In this document: piece by piece, positions 1-10,316 of the stretch
Position numbering within the stretch: position 1 is the first letter of the stretch
Layout: the number at the start of each line of letters is the position of its first letter
From: Mycosarcoma maydis
Lineage: Eukaryota; Basidiomycota; Ustilaginomycetes; Ustilaginales
DNA length: 64,000 nt
NCBI RefSeq assembly: GCF_000328475.2
Contig: NC_026491.1
Location: 1-64,000 of the forward strand
Reading direction: 5' to 3'
Program-made: the position numbers and the translations under genes
Notes under the pieces: model-generated
What the model was told of the DNA's origin: nothing
Database searches by the model: none
The model's input: only the letters and a program-made list of their open reading frames with translations

Positions 1-86
1 ATTCTCTACCCAAGCATGCAACCCTCTGCAGTGGAGGTTCAAAATGGAAAATTTTTCACACTGCCCATCCGCCTTACCAAAATAAC

Positions 87-1534
87 TCAAATCTTGAGCG
101 TCCTCACACATTTTATTAGTCCATCCGCTGTACCAAGGATCGACTGCCCATTGCACAGAAGCTCAGCAACGCCGACTGGAACGATGGGGCTTCCCACCGC
201 ACAGGACATGACCGATACCAACAGCTCGCGGATCGCCTTCTTCAGTTGCTCGTCCAGCTCCGCCCTGGCGTCCAGCTGCTCAGCGTCAAGGTGGTAGTCG
301 TAGTCCTCCTCCTCGTTCATAGCCATCGCATTGTCCAGCGCATCTTGCTGGCGCAGCACCTCGATGATGGCGTTCATTGCCTCCAATTGCTCCGCAGAAG
401 GCTTGATCACGTCCTGCGGAAGCGAATGGCCCTCCGTGTTGCTCGTAAAGTGGCCGTCGCGCCGGTAGACGACGCGGTAGTAGTACGTGAGCAGCTGCTT
501 GGTCAGCCGAAAGTAGTTGACCAGCGTCCTTTCGTTCTTGAAGCGGCGCAAGTAGGACCCTCTCGAGTTCGGCTCTTCACTTGCATCGCCCAGCCGGAAC
601 TGGCTGAGCGCGATTGCACGCTGCTGCGTCAGCTTGTACCGCGCACTAGTGTCGCTGCACAACCGGTACGCGTCTCGCAGCGTGTGCTCGGCTGCTACGA
701 GGATGCGCTGCAGATCGCTGTTGCTTGCGTCCTCGGGAGCGTCGTCAAGAACAAGTTCTGCATCCACGCTTGAAGGCAGCGCATACGAAGAGCGGATCTC
801 CGCGTCCAGCAACCCGTCCAGATGCGCTCCAAACCCCGTGTTCACCAACCACGGCTCGCGATCCGCGCGGGCATTGGCGCGCAGTGGATCTTGCGCCCTC
901 CGCGCCGGCTCAAAATGCGCCTCGATTTCGCCCTTCACGTCTTCAAAGATGGCCGCCCGCCCATCCTCAGTTCTCGTTGGCGTGGAGGTGGCTGCGGATG
1001 TGGATGCCAAAGTGGAAATCGTGCAGGATGGGTCGAGCCGTGCTGTCTGCTGAGGGTGAATGGGCACTGCGTCGTCGACTTCGAAATAATCAATGATGCC
1101 CTTGGCTGTAAAATCAGGTCTGAAGCTGGCAGGCGCGCCAGAGCGGAGTGGCCTCAGAGTGTTGCTTGGCCTTCTTGGCGTGAACATGCATGTGTTCTCG
1201 CATAGTGCGGAGGCGACGGGTTTGAAAGTGGCACTCCCCATCGGCGCAGATACAGGTATAGCCGTCGTAGATCTCGAGGCCGTCGATGCTCCCGACAAGG
1301 TTGTGCCTGACACCTCAAGTCTATAGCTCGCTGCCGCAACTCGTCGAAAGACCGCAGTCCAGTGTAGGTAGAAAGATGGTCAACGATCAGTCGCAACTCT
1401 TCTCCGGTCGACCGATGTGGTGAGGCGCGCAAGTGGATTATCCAGCTTTCTTTGCGTGCAATGAGGCAGGTGGCGCACAGACGGCACACAACCACGCCAT
1501 GATCAGCGTTGTGAGAAAAGTGGTGGAGAGGCAT
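87..1534 (-). pseudogene. Decayed DUF3505-like Cys/His-finger gene
   Basis: On the minus strand three successive reading frames together read like one protein. From about 1534 to 1315 there is a Cys/His segment (CRLCATCL, then HLRASPH). From about 1318 to 1135 a second frame gives GYTCICADGECHF followed by HMHVH. From about 1125 to 87 a third frame runs for roughly 340 residues, including FTAKGIIDYFEVDD and a helical, acidic C-terminus. This order resembles the fungal DUF3505/F9775-type proteins, some of which accompany RecQ-like helicase genes in subtelomeric repeats. No helicase domain is visible here. At least two frameshifts interrupt the gene and the first segment has no clear start, so I call it a pseudogene. 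The family assignment is by eye. The gene sits just downstream of a broken LINE on the same strand, consistent with a decayed repeat region. Confidence 0.5.
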
Positions 1535-1590
1535 GGTCTGATGCTAAGCAATGATTTCATGAGATCAGAAAAAGTCCTAGACGGCGGGCT

Positions 1591-1653
1591 GAATTGGAGT
1601 TGGAGTTCGAATTGGAGTTCGAATTGGAATTGGAATTGGAATGGAATGGAATG
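1591..1653. repeat. Imperfect GGAATT/GGAGTT hexamer microsatellite
   Basis: Runs of GAATTGGAGTTGGAGTTC grade into GGAATT units and then GGAAT units. It lies upstream of the decayed DUF3505-like gene. It is a simple sequence with no coding signal of its own. Confidence 0.75.
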
Positions 1654-1743
1654 CGTGACTAGGTGGTGGTGGTAAGAAGGTAAGCAACCACCCACCCGCT
1701 GGAGCTCAGAATTAGGAATCACAAATCTTGCACGCAGCGCAGA

Positions 1744-1762
1744 GCAGCAGCAGCAGCAGCAC
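1744..1762. repeat. (CAG)n microsatellite
   Basis: About six consecutive CAG/AGC triplets in non-coding sequence between the DUF3505-like remnant and the LINE remnant. Confidence 0.7.
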
Positions 1763-1879
1763 TATATTCTCACCGATAACGCAAAAAGAGCCTTTTGTGC
1801 AACTGGCACCCGACCTTTTCGGAATTCGGGGTGCAAATTTTGGTACAGGGTTGCCTGAGACGCGTTTACCGTTTCGGCT

Positions 1880-3810
1880 AGGCGGGGGGCCTACATAGTG
1901 GTAGGATAGCTAGCCGGACGGCAACTTCCCCGCGGCGAGCTGCTTAGGGTTACGGCGAGCTGCTGGCACTCTGATTGCATCATCGGCAGCGCCCTGGATA
2001 AGGGAGTCGGCTCGTTCGTTCCCTGAATGTACGGATTGCGAGTAATTCGGCGCGGTAGACTGTAGAGCTAGCTCCGAAGGCTTTTTACAAGCTCACAACT
2101 CTGCGTGCCGGACTGAACGAAGTACGTGCAAGCCGCAAGCTCGTCTTTGAGCGAACTGTGAGTGTACACCCGTCTGGAGTTGTCGGATCCAAGTGAAGAA
2201 AGGTAGTTGCGGAGCATTATAGCGTCGTCCTTGTTCTGCTCGTTCACCATGCGGGGTACAGACAAGTGTGGAGGGGCCTTGACACCCCGAAGTGATGCCA
2301 GATTGACACGGCTCCGGCCAGGGGTTAGTCCAGAGATGGAGCGATCCCGGCCTTCAGGTCGACCTCACCCTCGTAGCTCGTGTCACGAGTTTCGTGGTCA
2401 GGTGCGATTGTGGAAGTGACAGCCATCGTGCGTGTATTTTGCCCACAGTGCGAAATAGTGCCAGGTTATCGGGAAGGGGCGAGGATCCAAAATTGAGAGC
2501 ATCAATGGAGGTGGAGCGGAAGCAGTCTGTGATCTCTAAGGCAGCTGCTCTTAGTAGGGTACAAGGTGTCACAGTCCTATGCCTGAAGACCGCAGTGTGT
2601 GCGTACGACGCGTGTAACACAAGGGTTGCAGATGTTGCCTGGTGGACTTGGGTTGATACCGGATGGCGCACACTTAAGCGCCGATTGGCCAGACGCCAAC
2701 GCTACAAAGAAGCTATTGCCATCGGTAAATGAAGCCCTAAGGCACGATTGCCCCAAATCAGGTTAGCACCCAGTGCTCAGGGGATTTAGCGCACGTCTCG
2801 TTGATATGTCTTAGCAATGAAATATTCTCGGTCCAGGTAACACCGAGGATCTTGAGTTTATGGGCTCGGGATAGGCGGTAGCCTGCCAGCTAGATGTCAC
2901 CTAAGCTAGTTGGGGCCCGGGTCGGTGAGAAGATCAGGTACCCTGACTTTTCCGGGTCAAAACTCGATCCACAGGTACCGGTCCACGATAGAGCTTGCCA
3001 GCTTTGAGGCACATGTCTTCAACTCGAACGTCAACAAGCAGGGTTTTATCATCAACCCATCCCACACTTATTGAAAAACGGGACGTTGGAAGTTCTATCA
3101 TGTCTCGACCAAACATTGACTCCACCAGCTGCGAGATGGGTGACCCCCTGAGGTAACCCTAGATTGACATCTCGCATAGCGCCTAGGTACGATCCTTCGT
3201 GCTTGAGGCGCGCTTGGCAGTCGCTTAAGATCGAAGAGGTCCATTCGAAGATGCGCTTGGGTAGGGAAGCTCGATTGAGAGCCTTGGTAAGGTGGAGGAT
3301 GTGCACGGGGTCGTAAGCGCCCTTTACATCCATAGCCACGAGTGCACAGTGTCGTCGGTTTCTCAGGCGTTTCGGATGAACTCTTGTACCCTGACAGGTT
3401 CATCCTCGGTGCTTCGTCCAGGCCTCCCTCCGTAATGGTTGAATGTGACGATTCTCGGATTGTGCTCGATCTCGGCCAATTTGTGGGCGGCAATGAGGCC
3501 TTCTAACAGCTTTCCCAGGGTGGGAAGGATATTCACGTGGCAATAAGCACCTGGCTTCTCTTAGTGGGGCTTGTTGGGCTTGCGTGGTACCAGGACCGTC
3601 GCCTGCTTGAAGCAGCAAGGAAGGCGCCCTACAAACAGAGCACAGGTATTTTAGAGGTTGGCCAGAAGTTTGGTGAAGCTGTCTCATCTTGTGGCCAGTA
3701 TCTTGAGCAGCCCCAATTAGGTCCAGAAGCCCGACTTGCTACCGGATACTGCGATGCGGTCGCTGAGCGCTCAGAAACCTTGCAAGCGTTCAGAGTTTGA
3801 AAATATCTAC
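1880..3810 (-). mobile_element. Broken non-LTR (LINE-type) retrotransposon remnant
   Basis: Read on the minus strand from 3810 downwards, several frames join into a reverse transcriptase followed by an RNase H-like end. Visible RT landmarks in order are KPNKP and NILPTLGKLLEGLIA (about 3600-3500), GGRPGRSTED (about 3435-3405), MDVKGAYDPVH (about 3330-3300), GLPQGSPIS with a frameshift inside it (about 3160-3130), the catalytic-box variant GWVDD in place of YADD/FVDD (about 3060-3045), FDPEKS (about 2965), and LKILGVTW. Further on, YTHSS (about 2160) and GNERADSL (about 2020) fit the start and end of an RNase H domain. Several in-frame stops and at least three frameshifts show it is dead. No intact ORF, clear 5' end or poly(A) tail could be defined, so the boundaries are approximate. 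Confidence 0.75.
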
Positions 3811-3919
3811 CATTCATCCACGATTGTTGGGGGAATTTTCCGGTCTGAGTCAGAGCATCAGCAAAGAAGTACCGTGGTTCCTACCACCTTGGCATCTCAT
3901 CATCTCAGATGATGCACGT

Positions 3920-4170
3920 TGCTAAAACGGTCGCCGATACAAGGACCAGAATGTAGAGCGATTACACGTCGCTGTTTCCTCTTTGGTAAGGAAGCACGCT
4001 CCAGCAACAGACCATGTGTCACAATCCTGTGCCTGAAGACTGTAGTGTGTGCGGAAGACGTAGTGAGCTGGCAAATCCGTGACAGGACTCGGTATCGGCT
4101 GGATGCGATGAACGCTCCACCGATCGGTGATGCGACGTAGATCGGTTCTGAATGGTGTGCAGCGCACCTC
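3920..4170 (-). mobile_element. Second, diverged LINE fragment
   Basis: Positions 4016-4060 match 2566-2610, inside the LINE remnant, at 39 of 45 bases. The flanks keep a looser similarity in the same order and orientation. The fragment therefore looks like a second, older copy of the RT-thumb/linker part of the same element family. No intact domain is present and the boundaries are guesses. Confidence 0.4.
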
Positions 4171-5834
4171 GTGAGCGTTCTTGACGACGGTGTTCTGCTA
4201 CCGGATGTCTAGTGATGGCTAAAGTTCCTACAACGATTGAGGTTCCGTCTGCAGTGTAGGTTCTGACGTTCGATCACGCTGATACACAGGCCACGAGGCA
4301 CAAGAGTATGTGGCAGCAATGTATCCGATTGCTGCACTGGTCGAACAAAACGTAAGGGAGTAAAGAGTGTCGCAATGGCGAGTAAATAGTAAGTGAAATG
4401 AATAGTAGAGTGGCCACAAGAAGGAAATTGATGTCTTCTAAAGTGTGTGCTCTGCCCACATGACCTGCGTGTGTCAAACCTGTGGGGGGGAAGTCCTTTC
4501 ATTCCCGACCCGTGCCACCTTGCGGCCCTACGGCGTCTGTAACACCGTAGAACATGGATGTACGATTTTTGAATCGTGAATCGTGTAAGCGTGGAAAATG
4601 GGCCAAATTTCGCCACAAATTCTTATCCTTGATTTTATCTCGACATTCGTGATTCGTGCACGCTGATTCTTGGTACTTGTCTGTTGTTTGTGGTTGCAAT
4701 CGTGAATGATGCTTGGCTCACCAGACCCGACGTCCTGAGCACTTTCGACACAGTCACAAATCAAGAAAGCCAAGTCAGCTTGGTGCAACTTCAGCCGATC
4801 CATCAATCACGGGAAAAATCATTTCATAGCTCATGATTCGCGGATATACTTTCGTTCGTACTGAGATAGACGGGGACCGAAGTGCTTTCAGTGAGACCAT
4901 TCGATACTGCCATTCTAGCAAGCAGCTTGTGGTACTTCACATCGGCTCAAGTGCTCCAAAAAGACATTTCAAGCGATCCGACTGGCGGGTGTAAAACACG
5001 TTTGCCTGGCAGAGTGGGCCCTGATTGCTTCTCAGTCTGATGTGCTTCTGTCTAAGCTGCTTCAAAGTCAGGTGCAAGGGCTTCTCCCGCGTCGAATTTG
5101 TCGCAGTTGCGGCTGGAGATTACCAGAAGCCCTGCTTGAGCGCCAGAGGCAGAAGCGATCAGCTGCAGCTGTTTTCCGACTTTTCGACACTTTTCTCGCC
5201 ATAAGTTAGCTGTCCACCAACGCCAACGGGCGAAACGAAATTGCACGTGTGGCCCACCGGTGACCTTCGCTTAGAGGCCCTCACACTCGTGACTTCTTTC
5301 CTCTGAAGATTTTATGCAGATGGTTGCTTTCAGAACAACCGCCCTCGAAATCGCGTATCGGAAGGGGGCAACCCGAGACTCGACACAACCACAACGCCAC
5401 CAGCCCACAGAGAGACACATGTTGTCATAAAGCTACACACTGTATCCGTGATCAGATGCCGATGAGTCAATACGGCAACAAGACTAGGTGGTAGCTACCG
5501 CCAGCCAACAAACTGGCACTTGCGCACTGTTGTCTGTGGGTTTGGCACACTTTTGCGCCCCTGCGGAAATCTCATTTGCCCGCATTCACCGCGGTCGTGA
5601 CAAGGTGTGAGAGTTGGAGCCTCTTATGCTCCCCCTTCAAAATTTTGTCCAGTTGAATGGTTGCAGAGGGTGGGTTGCAAGAGCAGGCGAGCTATCTCCG
5701 CTCAACCATGATTGTCACGTTTTGTACCCCTGTATCCCTCTATTCTTCTACCACAAACACAGGCAGCAGCTACCCCTCTGAACAAACCAATCAAACATGC
5801 CCTAGAGCATCGCTGTTATCTATAACTAAAGGAC
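4171..5834. other. Intergenic, no gene recognised
   Basis: No convincing coding sequence on either strand. It carries several AATCGTG/CGTGATT motif copies around 4560-4840 and one TAAGTTA heptamer near 5202. The part from 5600 to 5834 is probably the promoter region of the GH62 gene. Confidence 0.6.
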
Positions 5835-5840
5835 TATAAA
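5835..5840 (+). promoter_or_regulatory. Candidate TATA box of the GH62 gene
   Basis: TATAAA lies 119 bases upstream of the chosen ATG at 5959, with a pyrimidine-rich stretch between them. The spacing fits a short leader of an inducible secreted enzyme gene. This is inference from sequence only. Confidence 0.35.
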
Positions 5841-5958
5841 GACCCGCAGGCCGCCGTCTCTCCTGCGCTTCACTGTTATCCTTATCCGAGCATCCCGTTT
5901 CCCCCTTCCTTTGGTTCTTCCTCATCTAGGTAGCTTCCTCTTTCCATCTATTATCAGA

Positions 5959-6954
5959 ATGAAACTCTCCTGCGCTTTCGTTGCTGTTGCAGCTCTGGTA
6001 GCTACAGCGGTTGAGGCTAACCCCGAAACTGAACGTCGTCGGAGCTGTGCTCTGCCTACTACCTACCGCTGGACCTCATCAGCTCCACTCGCTCAGCCTA
6101 AGGATGGCTGGGTTTCACTGAAGGATTTCACACACGTGCCTTACAACGGACAGCATCTGGTTTATGCCTCTTACCACGACTCCACCAAGTACGGCTCAAT
6201 GGCCTTCTCGCCCTTCAAACACTGGGCAGACATGGCCACGGCGACTCAAACGGGCATGACACAGGCGGCTGTTGCTCCTACCGTCTTTTACTTTACCCCA
6301 AAGAAGCTCTGGTTCTTGGTCTCTCAATGGGGTTCGGCACCTTTCACCTATCGAACTAGCACCGACCCAACCAAGGTCAACGGTTGGTCGGCTCCTCAGC
6401 CCTTATTCACGGGCAAGGTGGCCGACTCGGGTACGGGACCCATTGACCAGACCGTCATCGCCGATGACCGGAAGGTGTATTTGTTCTTTGTTGCCGACAA
6501 CGGCAAGGTCTACCGCACCTCGATGGCCATTGGCGACTTCCCTGCCAACTTCGGGACCGCTTCTGAGGTCATTCTCAGCGACACACAGGCGAAGCTGTTC
6601 GAAGCGGTGCAGGTGTACACAGTGGCTGGGCAAAACCAGTATCTCATGATTGTCGAGGCTCAGGGCACCAACGGCCGCTACTTCCGTTCGTTCACGGCCA
6701 ACAGCCTCGATGGAGAGTGGAAGGTGCAGGCTGGCTCCGAGAGTGCCCCTTTTGCCGGCAAGGCCAACAGCGGTGCCAGCTGGACCAACGATGTAAGCCA
6801 TGGTGATCTTATTCGCTCCAATCCGGACCAGACCATGACCATCGACCCTTGTAGGCTTCAGCTGCTTTACCAGGGCCGAGACAAGAACAAAGTGCCCAGC
6901 AGCTACGACCTCGCTCCCTACAGGCCCGGTCTTCTCACCTTGTACGGTCTGTGA
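5959..6954 (+). CDS. Secreted GH62 alpha-L-arabinofuranosidase
   Basis: The protein has 331 residues and is predicted to remove arabinose side chains from arabinoxylan outside the cell. The ATG at 5959 is chosen because it opens directly onto a signal peptide (residues 1-20, ending AVEA). The open frame further upstream begins with a non-ATG codon. The rest is a single five-bladed beta-propeller of glycoside hydrolase family 62 with no extra carbohydrate-binding module. Family catalytic positions are visible: Asp56 in LKDFTHV (general base), Asp163 in GPIDQTV (pKa-modulating aspartate) and Glu215 in LFEAVQVY (general acid). One intron-free exon. It stands alone between a decayed repeat arm and the WD40-cyclophilin gene. 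A smut GH62 enzyme of this kind has been characterised biochemically in U. maydis, and I believe this is that gene or its close orthologue. Confidence 0.93.
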   Translation: MKLSCAFVAVAALVATAVEANPETERRRSCALPTTYRWTSSAPLAQPKDGWVSLKDFTHVPYNGQHLVYASYHDSTKYGSMAFSPFKHWADMATATQTGMTQAAVAPTVFYFTPKKLWFLVSQWGSAPFTYRTSTDPTKVNGWSAPQPLFTGKVADSGTGPIDQTVIADDRKVYLFFVADNGKVYRTSMAIGDFPANFGTASEVILSDTQAKLFEAVQVYTVAGQNQYLMIVEAQGTNGRYFRSFTANSLDGEWKVQAGSESAPFAGKANSGASWTNDVSHGDLIRSNPDQTMTIDPCRLQLLYQGRDKNKVPSSYDLAPYRPGLLTLYGL

Positions 6955-7579
6955 AGCGGTCGTTCAATGTTATTATTTCCACGATTCGTAGCCGCAATCA
7001 CTACCAGTGGGGATAAATGGGGCTGGATCGGTGTAGAACTGGAGCTCTGTGTCCTGCTAGTTCCAAGGTGTTTGACGATCCAAGCATCAGTCTCGTTATT
7101 CAAATGAACTGGTTCGAGCGCCTTTCATTTTTGTCATGCAGTGACTTGTTGGCTGTGTTAAGTTTATTTGAGACACGTTTAGTCAAGATGAAGATAATCA
7201 TATCTGACAAATTCGTGATTCGTGATTGTTGCAGGACTTGTGTTAAGGACCAATAGCGGATGAGACCCCGAGCCCACTGTGGCAACCCATTGCCAAAAAC
7301 ATGTCCCAACAGCCACACGTTGCAGTTGAGTCCTAGTCGTGAGTTGCTTCGCAACGTGAAAGAGACGGCCAAGCGACACAGGGTTTGTTCAACGCGTCAA
7401 TGCCTTGTAGAGGGTAAATCACGAATATCCTTGTCTACTGCGCGTCTGGTCTTTTTAGGGTCTGCGTTACTCGTATCGCTGTATTCAAATGAAGATTCAC
7501 GATTGCTCGCGTATTGCCTTCGGAACCCGGATGTGGAGGCAATCTGTTTTGACTCTGTTCGGTAGCGAATCACGAATCC
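6955..7579. other. Intergenic between GH62 and WD40-cyclophilin genes
   Basis: Contains the GH62 3' end and the upstream region of the next gene. AATCACG/CGTGATT motif copies occur at about 7205-7228, 7415, 7495 and 7568-7578, the last one immediately before the first ATG of the cyclophilin gene. No coding sequence recognised. Confidence 0.6.
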
Positions 7580-10177
7580 ATGTCTGGTGTCTGCATCTTA
7601 CCGACGCCCATCCGAGAGGCGACTGCCGACATGTCCGCAACATATTCGTCAGATCGATCCGGTTCCGCAGAGTCGTCAGGTTCTTCCATGCCTGGGTCGC
7701 ATCTTCCACAACAAGAGCCACCCAGTTCCGGCCCTAATTCCAGGCAAAGCCGAAGGAGATCTCAGTCTTTCGATACGACGGACTCAGATTCGGATTCCGA
7801 CGAGGGCCAAAATGTAGGCCCACAGCCTGCTGCTACTGTAGGTGACGATGCGACCAGCGATGATGAAAACGATGATGATGATGCGGATCTTGGACCTCCA
7901 CCACCTCCCGCAACGGATGCTGGTAGCCATGATTCCTCACAGTCTCCCTCGTCGGACAATCGTGTCCCCAAGCGTGCCCACGGTCTTAGTGAAGACACCG
8001 CGCAGCCACTGCAAAAGAAAAGGAAAGCTATCGCTCTTGCACATGAGGCTACCTATCTGTCGAACCTTCCATCAGCCGACAGATATTTCAAGTCGCTGAT
8101 GCATCGAGATACGGTCAACTCGGTCACTGTCACTCCCCGCTCTAACTTTGTCATCACTACCAGCATCGACGGATGGGTCAAATTCTGGAAAAAGTCGTCC
8201 CTCTCTTCCCGTGCCTCTGCAGAGTCCAGGCCACCCAGCTCTAGTAATTCCGCCCTTTCAACGTCCTCGCTCTTCAGCGGCTCCTCTGTCGTCGAATTTG
8301 TCAAGCAGTATCGGGCCCATCTCGCTCCCATCATCGCTTGGAGCTGCTCAGCGGACGGTGCATCATACGCCACCCTTGATGCCGAGGCCAACGTCAAAAT
8401 TTTTGACGTTGACAACTTCGATCTGATCAACATGATCAAGTTGCCATTTAAGGCACGGACCTTAGCATGGGTTCATCGACAAGGCAGTGCACGATCGCTA
8501 CTTGCCATCACAGATGAAGAGTCGAACCTCATTCGCATCTATGATGGTAGAAGCGCTCCAGATGAGCACTTGCAAGAGGCGCATCTTGACACCGACGACC
8601 CCAGACAGAGCGAATCGGATCCTGCGACAGCAGGCATAAAATCCATTGGGACATCCCACCAGCCTTTGTTCACAGTCTCCAAAGTGCACCGTGCTCCCGT
8701 CCACATTCTCTGTTTCAATGCGCAGCACAACGTCGTTGTGTCGTGCGACGTCACGGGCTTTGTTGAATATTGGACCACCGAAGAGCCCTTTTCGGCCCCG
8801 TCAACTTCCAAGATTACGGGAATGTTCGAGCTCAAGTCGACAACAGATCTTTTCGAGTTCAAAAAGACCAAGACTGTCCCTACAACCCTCACAATCTCCA
8901 AGGACGGCGAGAGGCTGGCCATCTTCTCTATCTCTGATCGTCAAATTCGTATCTTTGACTTCCGCACTGCAAAGATCATCAGACGCTACGACGAAAGTCT
9001 GGAAGCGCTTCAGGCTGCCCAGGCTTTGCCACCACCGGAAGAGGCTTCTGCCGTGCTGGAAGGCAAAGGAGAGAACAAAGGCTTGCTAACCAACGGTGCG
9101 CAGGTTGAAGTAAATTTCAAGGTGGATCAGATGGAGTTTGGACGCAGGATTGCACTCGAGCGGGAGATCTCGGCTTCGAGCGCCCAGGGCCCGCTATCTG
9201 GACTCGCCAATGCGGCTTCTGCCGCGCTTTGGAATGTTCTCTTTGATGAATCGGGCAACTTCATCATCTTTGCATCGCTTCAAGGGATCAAGTTTGTCAA
9301 TCTGGTAACCAACCGATGCGTTCGTCTGCTCGGAAAGGACGAGAGCGTCCGGTTTATGCATCTTGCCCTGTTTCAGGGTGCGCCGGACAAGAAGCTTACT
9401 TCACTCGCTGCAGCTGCCTCCGAGAATCCTCTGCTGGCAAAGCAAGGCTTGGTAGATCCAACACTGTTTGCGACAGCGTTTGGACGCGCAAGATTTTATA
9501 TGTTCACCAGGGTCGATCCGGATGCGATGGGTGCATCGTCAGGCGATGGAGCATCTGGCGGCGGCGCGAGCGAGAATCGAGATGTGTTCAACGAGCGTCC
9601 CACTCGCGAGGAACAGACGATTGCCTCAGCCACAGCCCAGGCCGGCAGTGGTCTGAATCGCTCCGGTGCCGGTGCTGCGGACAAGAACGCAGCAGGTGGC
9701 AGCGTGAAAAATACCAAGGCAACCCTACACACAACACACGGCGATATCCACCTTACGCTCTATACCGAACTGGTGCCCAAGACTTGCAAGAACTTCATCG
9801 GTCTTGCCAAGAAGGGCTACTACGACAACGTGATTTTCCACCGCATCATCAAAAAGTTTATGCTGCAGACCGGTGATCCGCTCGGCGATGGTACGGGCGG
9901 CGAGAGTTTGTGGGGCGGCAACTTTGAAGACGAATTCCATCCGAGCCTGAATCACTCGAGACCGTTTACGCTCAGCATGGCCAATGCAGGGCCTAACACC
10001 AACGGCAGCCAATTTTTCATCACCACCGTTCCTACACCGTGGCTAGACCGCAAGCATACCGTCTTTGGCAAGGTCGACGCTGGCATCGACGTCGTCAAGC
10101 GCATCGAACAAGCCAAGGTCGACAGCAACGATAAGCCCCGACAGGACATTCGAATCATCAACGTCAGCCTTCGATGA
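7580..10177 (+). CDS. WD40-cyclophilin peptidyl-prolyl isomerase (PPWD1 type)
   Basis: 865 residues from the first ATG. A second in-frame ATG at 7631 (MSATYSS) would give 848 residues and is an equally plausible start, because the first lies right against an intergenic repeat motif. Order: an acidic Ser/Asp-rich N-terminus with a basic patch KRAHG...KKRKA (likely nuclear), a WD40 region from about residue 160 to 580 (for example [11 protein letters not shown]), a low-complexity linker, and a C-terminal cyclophilin domain at 713-865. The cyclophilin keeps the catalytic Arg755 in [15 protein letters not shown], the NGSQFFITT strand and Trp821 of the cyclosporin/proline pocket. The architecture matches human PPWD1, a spliceosome-associated isomerase, so a role in pre-mRNA splicing complexes is inferred. 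Single exon. It converges on the carrier ORF with only 139 bases between stops. Confidence 0.92.
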   Translation: MSGVCILPTPIREATADMSATYSSDRSGSAESSGSSMPGSHLPQQEPPSSGPNSRQSRRRSQSFDTTDSDSDSDEGQNVGPQPAATVGDDATSDDENDDDDADLGPPPPPATDAGSHDSSQSPSSDNRVPKRAHGLSEDTAQPLQKKRKAIALAHEATYLSNLPSADRYFKSLMHRDTVNSVTVTPRSNFVITTSIDGWVKFWKKSSLSSRASAESRPPSSSNSALSTSSLFSGSSVVEFVKQYRAHLAPIIAWSCSADGASYATLDAEANVKIFDVDNFDLINMIKLPFKARTLAWVHRQGSARSLLAITDEESNLIRIYDGRSAPDEHLQEAHLDTDDPRQSESDPATAGIKSIGTSHQPLFTVSKVHRAPVHILCFNAQHNVVVSCDVTGFVEYWTTEEPFSAPSTSKITGMFELKSTTDLFEFKKTKTVPTTLTISKDGERLAIFSISDRQIRIFDFRTAKIIRRYDESLEALQAAQALPPPEEASAVLEGKGENKGLLTNGAQVEVNFKVDQMEFGRRIALEREISASSAQGPLSGLANAASAALWNVLFDESGNFIIFASLQGIKFVNLVTNRCVRLLGKDESVRFMHLALFQGAPDKKLTSLAAAASENPLLAKQGLVDPTLFATAFGRARFYMFTRVDPDAMGASSGDGASGGGASENRDVFNERPTREEQTIASATAQAGSGLNRSGAGAADKNAAGGSVKNTKATLHTTHGDIHLTLYTELVPKTCKNFIGLAKKGYYDNVIFHRIIKKFMLQTGDPLGDGTGGESLWGGNFEDEFHPSLNHSRPFTLSMANAGPNTNGSQFFITTVPTPWLDRKHTVFGKVDAGIDVVKRIEQAKVDSNDKPRQDIRIINVSLR

Positions 10178-10316
10178 TGTTGACGAAAAGGTAGGTAGAA
10201 AAAGCATTCGTGATTGATTCCATGTCCGTCGATTGTGCGTGTTCAATCTATAGATCACGGTACATCACATCCGTTCTAGTCATCGTGCGAAAATGATGTG
10301 TGCGTTCGAGACAAGC

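Noticed and set aside
4209..4616. Possible LTR of a copia-type element on the minus strand, with a primer-binding-site-like GGTAGCAGAAC after it
   Set aside because: No second LTR, no target-site duplication and no gag/pol sequence next to it. The nearby repeat belongs to a LINE-type element.
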